64,000 bases of DNA from Planctomycetaceae bacterium (GCA_011525785.1 WYBT01000044.1:135090-199089); one strand, 5' to 3'. Counted from the stretch's first letter, positions 37,314-45,943 are shown. A program made the numbers and translations. Notes: generated by a model from the sequence alone, not told the origin.

Positions 37314-38201
37314 GTGGCGCGCATCAACAGCGACAGGCCGAAGCTGCACCTCAACCCCGCGAACGCGGACTGGCCCGCGGCCCTGCGCGAGATCGAAGCC
37401 CCGCCGGAGCAGTTGTGGCTGCGCGGCGCGGTCGAGTTGCTCGGGCGAGAGCCGAAGGTGGCGATCGTCGGGGCGCGCGCGCCGACGGCTTACGGCGAAG
37501 CACAGGCGCGGCGCTTCGCACGTGCGCTCGCTGAACACGGAGCCGTGGTGGTGAGCGGACTGGCGCGCGGCGTCGACCACGCGGCGCACGAAGCCGCGCT
37601 GGAGGTGTGCGGCGCGACGATCGGCGTGCTGGGCTGCGGCGTCGACCGGCCCTGGCCCGCGGGCCCCCTGGCCGAGCGCATGGCGCGCGAGGGCTTGCTG
37701 CTCAGCGAATTCGAGCCCGGCGCCCCGCCGCTGCGGCGCAACTTCCCGCTGCGCAACCGCGTGATCTCCGGACTGTGCGTGGCGGTGGTGGTGATCGAGG
37801 CGGCGGCGGCCTCGGGCTCGCTCATCACGGCGCGCTGGGCGGCGGATCAGGGCCGCGCAGTGTTCGCGCTGCCCGGGCGTGTCGACCACCCGATGGCGCG
37901 CGGCTGCCACAAGCTGATCCGCGAGGGCGCGAGCCTGGTGGAGGACCCTGAGGAGGTGCTGGCCGAGCTGGGGTTGATCGCCGCCGATGCCGCGCGCGCT
38001 GCAACGCCGCCGCACCCCGCTGCCCAGGGCGATGACATGTCGGCGCGCGTGCTGCGAGCGCTGGTCGGCGAGACGCTGAGCGCCGACGAACTGGCCGAGC
38101 GGCTGGAGCTGGACCTGGCCGACGTACTGACCGAGCTGGTCGAGCTCGAGCTGCGAGGCGCCGCAGCGCGCGGCGCAGGAGGTCTGTATCGACTCACCTG
38201 A
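37314..38201 (+). CDS. dprA: DNA processing protein DprA
   Basis: 295 residues. DprA loads RecA on incoming single-stranded DNA during transformation. The Rossmann-like domain shows VAIVGARAPTAYGEAQARRF, VVSGLARGVDHAAHEAAL, IGVLGCGVDRPWP, NFPLRNRVISGL and SGSLITARWAADQGRAVFALPG, all hallmark stretches. A C-terminal winged helix follows (LRALVGETLSADELAERLEL to GGLYRLT). The N-terminal SAM domain of longer homologues is missing, so it is a short form. The GTG at 37314 is the only start in a suitable place. No other competence gene is in the window. Confidence 0.94.
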   Translation: MARINSDRPKLHLNPANADWPAALREIEAPPEQLWLRGAVELLGREPKVAIVGARAPTAYGEAQARRFARALAEHGAVVVSGLARGVDHAAHEAALEVCGATIGVLGCGVDRPWPAGPLAERMAREGLLLSEFEPGAPPLRRNFPLRNRVISGLCVAVVVIEAAAASGSLITARWAADQGRAVFALPGRVDHPMARGCHKLIREGASLVEDPEEVLAELGLIAADAARAATPPHPAAQGDDMSARVLRALVGETLSADELAERLELDLADVLTELVELELRGAAARGAGGLYRLT

Positions 38202-38298
38202 AGGCGGGCGCAGCCCCGCGATCAGCGAGCACGTCAAGGCGCGCGGCGAGGCGAACGTCGCGGCGAGATACGGCGCCGCACGCATCGCACCGTCGCTC

Positions 38299-38358
38299 GA
38301 CACCGAGCCCGCCGATACCGAGCCCGCCGATACCGGGCCCACCGACACCGAGCCCGTC
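38299..38358. repeat. 15-bp tandem repeat, four units
   Basis: Four units of the form GA[CT]ACCG[AG]GCCC[GA][CT]C follow one another without gaps at 38299-38313, 38314-38328, 38329-38343 and 38344-38358. The array lies in the gap between dprA and the convergent small membrane gene, the last unit touching that gene's stop codon. Units differ by one to three bases. A minisatellite that could vary by slippage. Confidence 0.85.
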
Positions 38359-38572
38359 AGCCCAGGGCGGCGAAGGTGTGCTCGCACACCAGCATCACGA
38401 CCACCAGCACGGCGCAGCCCACGAGGAACGTGAACATCCGCTTGGGCCAGACAGCGCGCGCGGCGGCGTCGTCGGCCTCCGAGTAGAAGACGCCCATGGT
38501 CACGATCCCCAGCGAGATCGCCAGGAACAGGATCAGGTGCACGAAGGCGTCGGTGGTGGCGGGCTCGTTCAC
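38357..38572 (-). CDS. Small two-helix membrane protein
   Basis: 71 residues from a GTG at 38572. Two membrane helices are evident: AFVHLILFLAISLGIVTMGVFY and MFTFLVGCAVLVVVMLVCEHTF, joined by a short charged loop (SEADDAAARAVWPKR). It starts 16 bp after the stop of the larger membrane protein upstream on the same strand, so the pair is likely an operon. A longer frame starts at 38656 but its first 28 residues are Pro/Arg-rich and overlap the neighbour. The family was not recognised. Confidence 0.65.
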   Translation of the reverse strand: MNEPATTDAFVHLILFLAISLGIVTMGVFYSEADDAAARAVWPKRMFTFLVGCAVLVVVMLVCEHTFAALG

Positions 38573-38588
38573 GGCGCGGCGGCTGGGG

Positions 38589-39488
38589 CTAGGCGCTGAT
38601 CTCGCCCAGCTTGGGCAAATCGGTGGACTTGGGAGTCTCGGACGGGCTCGCGGCATCGCCAGCGGCAGCGCGTTCGGACTTGCTCTCGTGGTGCTTGAGC
38701 GGCCAGCCGAAGAGCTTGGCCTCGCCGTAGCCGTACACGTCGATCATCGCCAGAACGTTGAGCAGTCCGGCGACGCAGCCGAAGACCAGGCCGGCTTCGA
38801 CGTACGGGATGTCGCGCGTCACGCGCATCGAGCCGAACAGCGCCTCGGCGATCAGCGCCGGCCCGCCGAGCAGGAACTGGCCCGCCCAGTAGTAGAAGTG
38901 CCGCTCGCGCGAAAGGTTCGAACCCTCCGCGAGCACGCTGCCGAGCGCGAACAGTCCGACCAACAGCGCGAACACGATCAAGCCGCGCGCCGTGCGTCCC
39001 TGGCGAAGGTGGCCCAGGCCGGGACAGACCCAAGTGAGCAGCACGGGCAGCACCGGCCTGGCCGCGTCGGCCGGCGCCGCGACGCGGGCCAGCGTGTGCG
39101 CATGCGCCATGGCGACCGCGTTGAGCACGCCGCTGGTCGCGCTGAGCGCGCTGCCCAGGACCATGTGCTCGGGCCAGGGCCGCATCTGCCCCGTGCCGAA
39201 GCCAAAGTTCTTGAGCTGCCAGAGCATGCCGCCGAGGTTCCCGGCCTCGGGTGAGAGCAGCGGCGCAACCGCGGTGCGCAGCTCGGCGTCGAGGAACTCG
39301 AAGGTCATGCCCGCCGAGAGGCGCAGGCCCGCGAAGTACAGCCCTTCGACCAGCGCGAACACCACCAGCGCGTGCAGGCCGCGCCCCAGGTACAGGTGAC
39401 CGGCGCCGGGGAGGAACCAGGTCAGCACCGCCGCGACGCCAGCGTTGGCGCCGCCGGCCTGTTGGAGGTTGTGGGTAGCCGCGGACAA
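38589..39488 (-). CDS. Polytopic membrane protein, DUF6677-like
   Basis: 299 residues. About six membrane segments, arranged as two similar halves: VAAVLTWFLPGAGHLYLGRG with LHALVVFALVEGLYFAGL, and LLTWVCPGLGHLRQGRTARG with LIVFALLVGLFALGS. The repeated W-x-x-P-G-x-G-H-L-x-x-G is reminiscent of TM2-type and DUF6677 proteins of planctomycetes. The C-terminal about 35 residues are polar and cytosolic. The small membrane gene downstream probably shares its transcript. The function is unknown and the family name is a tentative match. Confidence 0.7.
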   Translation of the reverse strand: MSAATHNLQQAGGANAGVAAVLTWFLPGAGHLYLGRGLHALVVFALVEGLYFAGLRLSAGMTFEFLDAELRTAVAPLLSPEAGNLGGMLWQLKNFGFGTGQMRPWPEHMVLGSALSATSGVLNAVAMAHAHTLARVAAPADAARPVLPVLLTWVCPGLGHLRQGRTARGLIVFALLVGLFALGSVLAEGSNLSRERHFYYWAGQFLLGGPALIAEALFGSMRVTRDIPYVEAGLVFGCVAGLLNVLAMIDVYGYGEAKLFGWPLKHHESKSERAAAGDAASPSETPKSTDLPKLGEISA

Positions 39489-39578
39489 GGCGCGCGAATC
39501 CTACGCGCAGCGGCCCCGAGTTGGAGCAGCGCTCCGCGAGGTTCGGTGCGCGCCGGCGATGGCGTAGGCTGTCCGACG

Positions 39579-40031
39579 ATGGAACCGGAGCAGGCGCTCT
39601 CGTCGGGCTGGAACGAGCACTCGCTGGTCGTGCGCTACGGCGAGACGGACCAGATGGGCGTGGTCTACCACGCCAACTACCTCGTGTACTTCGAGGAGGG
39701 GCGCACGCGCCTGATGGACGCCCTGGGCTTGCCCTACGCCGAACTCGAACGGCGCGGGTTCGGACTGGTGGTGCGCAAAGCCGGTCTGCGCTTCCGCGCG
39801 CCGGCGCGCTACGCCGAGCAGCTCCTCGTGCGCACGCGCATCGAGCGCGTGGGCGGCGCCTCGGTCTCGTTCGAGTACGCCATTTCGCGCGCGGCCGACG
39901 GCGCGCGGCTCGCCGATGGGACCACCGAGCTCGCCTGCATCGACCTGCGCCGGCCGGAGCGCCCGGTGTGCATGCTCCCCGACGAGCTGCGTGCGCTCCT
40001 GACGCCCGCGAGCGACGCAGCGGGCGGGTAG
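39579..40031 (+). CDS. 4-hydroxybenzoyl-CoA thioesterase family protein (YbgC-like)
   Basis: 150 residues, a single hot-dog fold. The active-site stretch RYGETDQMGVVYHANYLVYFEEGRTRLM holds the conserved Asp (ETDQMG) and the H-x-N-Y of YbgC/4HBT acyl-CoA thioesterases. RRGFGLVVRKAGLRFRAPARYAEQLLVRT and the closing ELACIDLRRPERPVCMLP follow the family. It hydrolyses acyl-CoA thioesters in the cytoplasm; in proteobacteria YbgC sits with tol-pal genes, which are absent here. The ATG at 39579 gives a standard length. Confidence 0.92.
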   Translation: MEPEQALSSGWNEHSLVVRYGETDQMGVVYHANYLVYFEEGRTRLMDALGLPYAELERRGFGLVVRKAGLRFRAPARYAEQLLVRTRIERVGGASVSFEYAISRAADGARLADGTTELACIDLRRPERPVCMLPDELRALLTPASDAAGG

Positions 40032-40050
40032 CGCAGGCCGTGGGCTCAGA

Positions 40051-40278
40051 TCAGGCGGGCTGGTCGAAGTCCGCGGCGTCGTATCCGGGCTCGGGGGCCT
40101 CGAAGTCGTCCTCGGGCGCCTCCTCCCCGACTCGGGCCGGGGCCGGCAAGAGCGGGGGCAGCAGCGCCAGCAAGCGCTCGGCGCAGACCGGACAGGGCCG
40201 TCCGTCCTCCAGTCGATTGAGTCGCGGGGGCTCGCCGGCGGACAAACCACAATGGATGCACAGGGTCGGGGCGCTCAT
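40051..40278 (-). CDS. Small zinc-ribbon protein
   Basis: 75 residues. Two C-x2-C pairs form a likely zinc ribbon: LCIHCGLSAGEPP and PCPVCAERLLALL. The C-terminal half is acidic (EEAPEDDFEAPEPGYDAADFDQ). Such proteins often bind nucleic acid or a protein partner, but nothing specific is recognised. It is convergent with the thioesterase gene, 19 bp between stops. Codons are strongly GC-ending, which supports it being real. An in-frame ATG at 40290 would add four residues. Confidence 0.65.
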   Translation of the reverse strand: MSAPTLCIHCGLSAGEPPRLNRLEDGRPCPVCAERLLALLPPLLPAPARVGEEAPEDDFEAPEPGYDAADFDQPA

Positions 40279-40380
40279 GGCGAGGTGCATCGACCCGCGA
40301 CCCGGCCAGCTTGAGCGCACGGCCACCCGGCGGCGCCGACTCCAGCCTCGCTCCCAGCAGCGCCCGATCGAGGCAGGGCT

Positions 40381-40422
40381 GGCCCGGTGACTGGCCCGGT
40401 GACTGGCCCCATCACTGGCCCT
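40381..40422. repeat. 12-bp tandem repeat
   Basis: GGCCCGGTGACT occurs twice in a row (40381-40404), then a diverged third copy GGCCCCATCACT (40405-40416) and the start of a fourth (GGCCCT). It lies between the zinc-ribbon gene and the isc operon, outside any supported gene. No array of spacers is present, so it is a simple minisatellite. Confidence 0.8.
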
Positions 40423-40548
40423 GGCCGCAGCGCCCGCGCTCCCCGCGAAGCCGCCGGCCGAAACCCTCCCGTGCGCGGAAGATTTTCGCTCGCGATCCTG
40501 GCCGAGCGAGGCCGATCGTCCTATTCTGGAGCACGTCGACAGACGCAC

Positions 40549-40572
40549 CGGCCGCCTCGGGCGGCCGTTTTT
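40549..40572 (+). terminator. Intrinsic terminator or attenuator ahead of iscR
   Basis: An 8-bp GC stem CGGCCGCC (40549-40556) and GGCGGCCG (40560-40567) with a 3-nt loop TCG is followed directly by TTTTT (40568-40572). This is a textbook Rho-independent terminator on the plus strand. The nearest plus-strand gene upstream ends over 500 bp away, whereas iscR starts 51 bp downstream, so it may lie inside the isc leader and act as an attenuator, or insulate the operon. Confidence 0.85.
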
Positions 40573-40623
40573 CGGGGCTGAATTAGCACCAAAACAGTGC
40601 GGTATCGACTCACCCGCGCCGCC

Positions 40624-41091
40624 ATGCTGCAACTCACCAAACGCACCGAATACGGGCTGATCGCCCTGGTCCACATCGCCGAGCGCGGCGCGGTGGACGC
40701 GGGTGCGTTCGTGAGTGCGCGTGACATCTGCGACCGCTATCCGATCCCGCGGCGCCTGGTGGCCGAGGTGCTCAAGGCGCTGCAGAAAAACGACCTGGTC
40801 GAATCGCAGCGCGGTCCGACCGGCGGGTACGTCCTGGCGCGCTCCCCCGAGTCGATCACCCTGGGCCAGATCGTGACGGCGCTCGAAGGCGCGCCCCCGC
40901 TGACCAGCTGCGAGTCCCCGATCCTGCTCAAGAGCGGCGGCTGCGAGGTGCACTCGGTGTGCCCCATCCGCTCGCCCGTGCACCGCGTGCGCGAGCAGCT
41001 GTGGGGCCTGCTCGAACACACCAGCCTGCGCTCCCTGCTGCCGCCGGCGACCCAGGCCCACTACGCGCCGCGCGCCGCGCACGCCCGCTGA
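40624..41091 (+). CDS. iscR: Rrf2-family Fe-S regulator IscR
   Basis: 155 residues. The winged helix at the N-terminus is typical (MLQLTKRTEYGLIALVHIAE, ARDICDRYPIPRRLVAEVLKALQKNDLVESQRGPTGGYVLAR). Three Cys that can hold a [2Fe-2S] cluster are Cys96, Cys107 and Cys113 (SCESPILLKSGGCEVHSVCP), spaced slightly wider between the first two than in E. coli IscR. It is expected to repress the operon when Fe-S supply is adequate. The ATG at 40624 is chosen over a GTG at 40597 because Rrf2 proteins begin M-x-L-[ST]. First gene of the isc operon, 34 bp before iscS. Confidence 0.92.
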   Translation: MLQLTKRTEYGLIALVHIAERGAVDAGAFVSARDICDRYPIPRRLVAEVLKALQKNDLVESQRGPTGGYVLARSPESITLGQIVTALEGAPPLTSCESPILLKSGGCEVHSVCPIRSPVHRVREQLWGLLEHTSLRSLLPPATQAHYAPRAAHAR

Positions 41092-41125
41092 CCGCACAAC
41101 CGCCCCCGCCCAGCGACCAACCACC

Positions 41126-42346
41126 ATGAAGCTCCCGATCTACCTCGACTACCAGGCCACGACCCCCTGCGACCCGCGCGTCGTGGAGGCGATGCTCCCC
41201 TACTTCACCGAGCATTACGGCAACGCCGCCAGCCGCAACCACAAGTACGGCTGGGCGGCGGAAGAGGCCGTCGAGCGCTCGCGCGAGCAGATCGCCGCGC
41301 TGCTCGGCGCGAACCCCAAGGAGATCGTGCTCACCTCGGGCTCGACCGAGAGCATCAACCTCGCGCTCAAGGGCGCGGCGGAGATGTACTCCGACAAGGG
41401 CAAGCACATCATCACCTGCCAGGCCGAGCACAAGGCCGTGCTCGACGTGTGCAAGCACCTCGAGCAGCAGGGCTTCGAAGTCACCTACCTGCAGCCCGAC
41501 AAGAGCGGTCGCGTGAGCCTCGAGCAGGTCGCCGCCGCGCTGCGGCCCGACACGATCCTGGTCGCGCTGATGTGGGCCAACAACGAAGTGGGCACGCTCA
41601 ACCCGATCCGCGAGATCGGCGCGCTGTGCCACGAGAAGGGCGTGCTGCTGTTCACCGACGCGACGCAGGCCGCGGGCAAGATCCCGGTCGACGTCGAAGC
41701 CGACCACGTCGACATGCTGTGCCTGTCGGGCCACAAGATCTACGGCCCCAAGGGCGTCGGCGTGCTCTACGTGCGCCGCAAGAGCCCGCGCGTGCGGCTG
41801 GTGGCGCAGATGGACGGCGGCGGGCACGAACGCGGCATGCGCTCGGGCACGCTCAACGTCCCGGGCATCGTCGGGCTGGGCAAGGCCTGCGAACTGGCGC
41901 GCGTCGAACTCGAGAGCGAAGCCAAGCGCTGCGCCGAGCTGCGCGACCACCTCGAGAAGCGCATCTTCAGCGAGCTCGACTTCGTGCACTTGAACGGCAA
42001 CCGCGAACACCGCCTGCCCAACAACCTCAACGTCAGCTTCGCCTTCGTCGAGGGCGAGTCGCTGCTGATGGGCATCAGCGACGTGGCCGTGTCCTCCGGC
42101 TCGGCCTGCACCTCGGCGAGCCTCGAGCCCAGCCACGTGCTGCGCGCGATGGACGTCGGCGAGGACCTGGCCCACAGCTCGATCCGTTTCGGCGTCGGGC
42201 GCTTCACCACAAGGGAAGAGGTCGACTTCGCCGCCGACCAGGTCATCGCCGCCGTCAAGCGCCTGCGCGAGCTCTCGCCGCTCTACGAGATGGCGCAAGA
42301 GGGCATCGACCTCAAGACCGTCAAGTGGCAGGCCGCCTCGCACTGA
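41126..42346 (+). CDS. iscS: Cysteine desulfurase IscS
   Basis: 406 residues. A PLP enzyme that takes sulfur from L-cysteine as a protein persulfide and passes it to IscU. It begins KLPIYLDYQATTPCDPRVVEAM and has TSGSTESINLALKG, the PLP Lys in LSGHKIYGPKGVGVLYVR, and the mobile active Cys in SSGSACTSASLEPSHVLRAM, the long-loop IscS/NifS group I form. ERGMRSGTLNVPGIVGLG is also diagnostic. The C-terminal tail is present, as needed for IscU docking. It lies between iscR and iscU; no Shine-Dalgarno sequence precedes it. Confidence 0.97.
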   Translation: MKLPIYLDYQATTPCDPRVVEAMLPYFTEHYGNAASRNHKYGWAAEEAVERSREQIAALLGANPKEIVLTSGSTESINLALKGAAEMYSDKGKHIITCQAEHKAVLDVCKHLEQQGFEVTYLQPDKSGRVSLEQVAAALRPDTILVALMWANNEVGTLNPIREIGALCHEKGVLLFTDATQAAGKIPVDVEADHVDMLCLSGHKIYGPKGVGVLYVRRKSPRVRLVAQMDGGGHERGMRSGTLNVPGIVGLGKACELARVELESEAKRCAELRDHLEKRIFSELDFVHLNGNREHRLPNNLNVSFAFVEGESLLMGISDVAVSSGSACTSASLEPSHVLRAMDVGEDLAHSSIRFGVGRFTTREEVDFAADQVIAAVKRLRELSPLYEMAQEGIDLKTVKWQAASH

Positions 42347-42429
42347 GCCCCGGACGCTTAGCACAGAGCCATCCGATTCGGACGCCGCCCGCACCACCAA
42401 GCACACCACCCAGCACTCACACCACTGCC

Positions 42430-42837
42430 ATGGCCTACAGCAACAAGGTTCTCGATCACTACAACAACCCGCGCAACGTGGGGTCGCTCGACAAGAGTTC
42501 GGCCCAGGTTGGCACGGGCGTCGTCGGCGCCCCCGAGTGCGGCGACGTGATGAAGCTGCAGATCCAGGTCGAAGGCGACCGCATCGTCGACGCCAAGTTC
42601 AAGACCTTCGGCTGCGGCTCGGCGATCGCCTCGAGCTCGCTCGCCACCGAATGGATCAAGGGCAAGACGCTGGACGAGGCGCTGGCCATCCAGAACACGC
42701 AGATCGTCGAGGAGCTCTCGCTGCCGCCGGTCAAGATCCACTGCAGCGTGCTGGCCGAGGACGCCATCAAGGCGGCCGTCAACGACTACAAGTCCAAGAA
42801 CACCGTCGAGGCGAGCGCCCACGAGGCCTCGAAGTAG
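42430..42837 (+). CDS. iscU: Fe-S cluster scaffold IscU
   Basis: 135 residues. The scaffold on which [2Fe-2S] clusters form. The three cluster Cys are in GAPECGDVMKLQI, FKTFGCGSAIASSSLATEW and LPPVKIHCSVLAEDAIKAA, and the assembly Asp in ECGD is kept. LPPVK is the HscA recognition motif, which fits the hscBA genes downstream. It begins AYSNKVLDHYNNPRNVGSLDK, as in typical IscU. The 83-bp gap after iscS has no gene. It is followed by iscA after only 2 bp. Confidence 0.97.
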   Translation: MAYSNKVLDHYNNPRNVGSLDKSSAQVGTGVVGAPECGDVMKLQIQVEGDRIVDAKFKTFGCGSAIASSSLATEWIKGKTLDEALAIQNTQIVEELSLPPVKIHCSVLAEDAIKAAVNDYKSKNTVEASAHEASK

Positions 42838-42839
42838 CC

Positions 42840-43166
42840 ATGATCGCCATCACCGAACGCGCTGTCAGCGAAGTCAAGCGCATCGTCTCCGAACAGAAGC
42901 TGCCCGAGGCCACCGCGCTGCGCGTGGGCGTCAAGGGCGGCGGGTGTTCGGGCTTCTCGTACACCCTCGGCTTCGACGACCAAGTGTCCGAGACCGACCA
43001 GATCTACGAGATCGAGGGCGTGCGCGTGGTCTGCGACCCCAAGAGCTTCCTGTACTTGAACGGCACGCAGATCGACTTCGAGGACAACCTGATGGGCCGC
43101 GGCTTCAAGTTCGGCAATCCCAACGCGGCCAAGACCTGCGGCTGCGGCGAGAGCTTCTCGGTGTGA
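42840..43166 (+). CDS. iscA: A-type Fe-S carrier IscA
   Basis: 108 residues. The three conserved Cys of A-type carriers are present: one in GVKGGGCSGFSYTLGF and two in the C-terminal AKTCGCGESFSV. ITERAVSEVKRIV and YLNGTQIDFEDNLMGRGFKFGNPNA are characteristic. It carries iron or clusters from IscU to target proteins. The ATG at 42840 follows the iscU stop by 2 bp, and its TGA overlaps, by one reading step, the GTG of hscB at 43163, so translation of the three genes is likely coupled. Confidence 0.96.
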   Translation: MIAITERAVSEVKRIVSEQKLPEATALRVGVKGGGCSGFSYTLGFDDQVSETDQIYEIEGVRVVCDPKSFLYLNGTQIDFEDNLMGRGFKFGNPNAAKTCGCGESFSV

Positions 43167-43804
43167 ACCAGGCCGCGACGAGCTGCGCGTCCTGCGGCGC
43201 GGCGCTCGAATTCCCGCTGGCCTGCAGCGCGTGCGGCACGCTGGCCGCGCCCGAGCGCGAGCCCGGCCCGTTCGAGGTGCTGGGGCTCGCGCCGCAGTAT
43301 TTCGTCGACGCGGCGGACGTGAAGAAGCGCGCGCTGCGCCTGGGGCGGCTCCTGCACCCCGATTACTTCGGCGCCGCCGACGAAGCGACGCGCGCGCTCG
43401 CCGAGCGCAACACCGCGCGCTTGAACCGGGCCCGCGACGTGCTGCTCGACGCTTCCGCGCGCGGCGACTGGCTGGTGCGCGCGCTGGGCGGACCGAGCGA
43501 GAACGAGCAGCGCGAGATGCCCAAGGCCTTCCTGCTGGAGGTCTTGGAGTGGAACCAACAGCTCGAGGAAGCGCGCGCCAACGCCGCGCGCGACCACGCG
43601 CGCCTCGAAGCCCTGCGCAACGACCTCGAAGCCCAACGCGCGGCAGCACTCGCGGCGCTCGCGCGCGTGCTCGAGCCGCTTCCGCAGCCGGCTTCGCCGG
43701 CGTTGCGCGAAGCACGCGCCCAACTCAACGTGCTGCGCTACCTCGACAACGCCCTGGCCCAGGTCGAGGCGCTCGAGCTCGATACGCATTCCCCGCGCGC
43801 CTGA
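43163..43804 (+). CDS. hscB: Fe-S co-chaperone HscB with N-terminal zinc ribbon
   Basis: 213 residues. The J domain (about 32-105) has FEVLGLAPQYFVD, the HPD tripeptide in LLHPDYFGAADEATRALAE and NRARDVLLDASARGDWLV. The C-terminal helical domain (about 125-205) is the IscU-binding part. The first about 25 residues hold C-x2-C pairs (SCASCGAALEF, ACSACGTL), a zinc ribbon known from eukaryotic HSC20 and some bacterial HscB but absent in E. coli. It stimulates HscA and delivers IscU. GTG start at 43163 overlaps the iscA stop; hscA follows 25 bp downstream. Confidence 0.9.
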   Translation: MNQAATSCASCGAALEFPLACSACGTLAAPEREPGPFEVLGLAPQYFVDAADVKKRALRLGRLLHPDYFGAADEATRALAERNTARLNRARDVLLDASARGDWLVRALGGPSENEQREMPKAFLLEVLEWNQQLEEARANAARDHARLEALRNDLEAQRAAALAALARVLEPLPQPASPALREARAQLNVLRYLDNALAQVEALELDTHSPRA

Positions 43805-43829
43805 CGCGCCGACTCACCTCCGCCTGCCA

Positions 43830-45703
43830 TGGGCTTCATCGAACTCAACGTCCTCAACAACGCGGCGCAGAACATTGCGCTGGGCATCGACCTGGGCACC
43901 ACCAACTCGCTGGGCGCGATGTGGAAGGACGGCCGCCCGATCGTGCTGCACCCCGAGGGCGACTCGGGCTACGTGCCGAGCGCGATCCACTTCCCCGAGA
44001 AGGGCATGCCCGCCGTCGGGCGGCGCGCGCGCGAGCTGGCGCTCGTCGATCCCGCGCACACGCTGATGTCGATCAAGCGCTTCATGGGGCGCGGTCTGGC
44101 GGAGACGCGCGAGGACGCCGCCAGCGTGCCCTGCGCGCTGAGCGAGAACGAAAACGGCGTCGTGCAGTTCGAGATGCGCGGCCGCAAGTTCACGCCGCAG
44201 GAGCTCTCGGCGCTGATCCTGATGAAGGTGCACGACCAGGCGTGCAAGGCGCTGGGCGGCATCGAGGTCACCAAGGTCGTGATCACCGTGCCCGCGTACT
44301 TCGACGAGGCGCAGCGCCAGGCCACGCGCGATGCGGCGCGCATCGCCGGGCTCGACGTGCTGCGCATCATCAACGAGCCGACCGCGGCGAGCCTCGCCTA
44401 CGGCCTCGACCAGCGCAAGCAAGGCACCGTCGCGGTGTTCGACCTGGGCGGCGGCACCTTCGACGTGTCGATCCTGTCCATCGAGGACGGCGTGTTCCAG
44501 GTGCTCGCCACGCACGGCGACACGCACCTGGGCGGCGACGACTTCGACCGCATGTTGGTCGAAGTGGCGCGCCGGGAGCTGAGCGCGCTGCTGGCGCCCA
44601 GCGTGCTCGAGGACCGCGCCTTCCTGCAGTCCCTGCGCCTGGCGGCGGAGAAGTGCAAGATCGAGCTGTCGAGCGCGCCCGAGGCCTACATGCACCTCGC
44701 CATGCCCGAATCGGGCGTGCAGTGGCGGCGCAACTTCACGCGCGCCGAGGCCGAGGCGCTGTGGGCGCCGCTGATCGAGCGCACGATCCACTCCTGCCAG
44801 CGCGCGCTCGCCGACGCGAAGCTGAAGGTGGCCCAGATCGACGAGGTCGTGCTCGTGGGCGGCTCGACGCGCATCCCCGCCGTGCGTGAGCGCGTCGAGC
44901 GCTTCTTCAACCGCAAGCCGCACGTCGAGCTCAACCCCGACGAGGTGGTGGCGCTCGGCGCAGCCGTGCAGGCGCACGTGCTGATGGGCGGCACGCGCGA
45001 AGTGCTGCTGATGGACGTCACTCCGCTCTCGCTGGGCCTGGAAACCATGGGCGGCGCGGTGGCCAAGATCATCAACCGCAACTCGACCATCCCCTGTCAG
45101 GCGACCGAGGGCTTCACCACCTACGCCGACAGCCAGACCGGGATCGAGTTCCACATCGTCCAGGGCGAGCGCGAGCTGGCCAAGGACTGCCGCACGCTGG
45201 GGCGCTTCAAGCTGAGCGGCATCCCGCCCATGCCCGCGGGCATGCCCAAGGTCGCGGTGCGCTTCCACATCGACGCCAACGGGATGCTCACGGTCACGGC
45301 CAAAGAGGAGTCGACCGGCAAGAGCGCACGCATCGAGGTGCAGCCCATGAACGGCCTGACCGACGAGCAGGTCGAGGGCATGCTCAACGCCGCCTACCGC
45401 CACGCGCGCGACGACTTCGACGCGCGGCGCGCCGCCGACCTGCGCACGGAGATCGGCGTGATGGTGCGCGCCACCGAGCGCGGCCTGACGCACGCGGGCG
45501 CCGGACTGGACCGCGAGACCGGGCTCGACATCGAGGAGGCGCTCGTCAAGGGACGCGCCGCGCTCCAGGGGCCGCTGCCGGACACCTCGAGCCTGCAGCG
45601 CGTGCGCGACGAGCTCGAGCGCGCCACCCTGCCCCTGGCCGCGCTGCTGATGGACTCGGTGGCGAAGTCGGCGCTCTCGGGCAAGAAACTTTCAGAGGTG
45701 TAG
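43830..45703 (+). CDS. hscA: Hsp70-type Fe-S assembly chaperone HscA
   Basis: About 624 residues. An Hsp70 specialised for IscU. ATPase signatures: NIALGIDLGTTNSLGAMW, VFDLGGGTFDVSIL, VVLVGGSTRIPAVRERV. Substrate-binding beta domain about 390-510 (LLMDVTPLSLGLETMGG, GRFKLSGIPPMPAGMPKV). The lid is present. Position after hscB and before iscX, together with the LPPVK motif of IscU, separates it from DnaK. The residues N-terminal to the ATPase (GFIELNVLNNAAQ) are short. It hydrolyses ATP to release clusters from IscU to acceptors. No ferredoxin gene follows, unlike in proteobacteria. Confidence 0.94.
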
Positions 45704-45704
45704 C

Positions 45705-45914
45705 TTGGGCCGCACCCAGATTCACTGGAGCGACATTCGGCGCATCGCGGAGGAGCTGGAGGCCGCGCACCCGCAGGCGGACGTGCTCAAGCTGCGCTTC
45801 ACCGAACTGCACCGCTGGGTGACCGAGCTGCACGGATTCGCGGACGATCCGCGAAAGTCGAACGAGAAGATCCTCGAAGCCATTCAAATGGCGTGGCTCG
45901 ATGAGCGAGACTGA
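45705..45914 (+). CDS. iscX: IscX (YfhJ) family protein
   Basis: 69 residues, the usual length. The family pattern is clear: IHWSDIRRIAEELEAAHPQA, LRFTELHRWVTELHGF, DDPRKSNEKILEAIQMAW. IscX is an acidic protein that binds IscS and modulates cluster assembly with iron. The start is a TTG at 45705, two bases after the hscA stop; AGAGGTG five bases before it is a good ribosome site and supports this rare start codon. It is the last recognised isc gene. Confidence 0.92.
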   Translation: MGRTQIHWSDIRRIAEELEAAHPQADVLKLRFTELHRWVTELHGFADDPRKSNEKILEAIQMAWLDERD

Positions 45915-45943
45915 TCTGCCCGTTCGCCCCCTGAAGAGGACTC

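Larger units (their letters stand above)
40279..40623. other. 345-bp region upstream of the isc operon
   Basis: No gene is supported. It contains a 12-bp tandem repeat and an intrinsic terminator, both listed separately, and should hold the isc promoter. A possible -10 box TATTCT (40522-40527) lies before the terminator, and no convincing -35 was found. The stretch between the terminator and the iscR start (40573-40623) is unusually AT-rich for this genome. No known IscR box could be matched. Confidence 0.5.

Noticed and set aside
40381..40422. Possible CRISPR remnant
   Set aside because: The 12-bp units are head-to-tail with no spacers and too short for CRISPR repeats.
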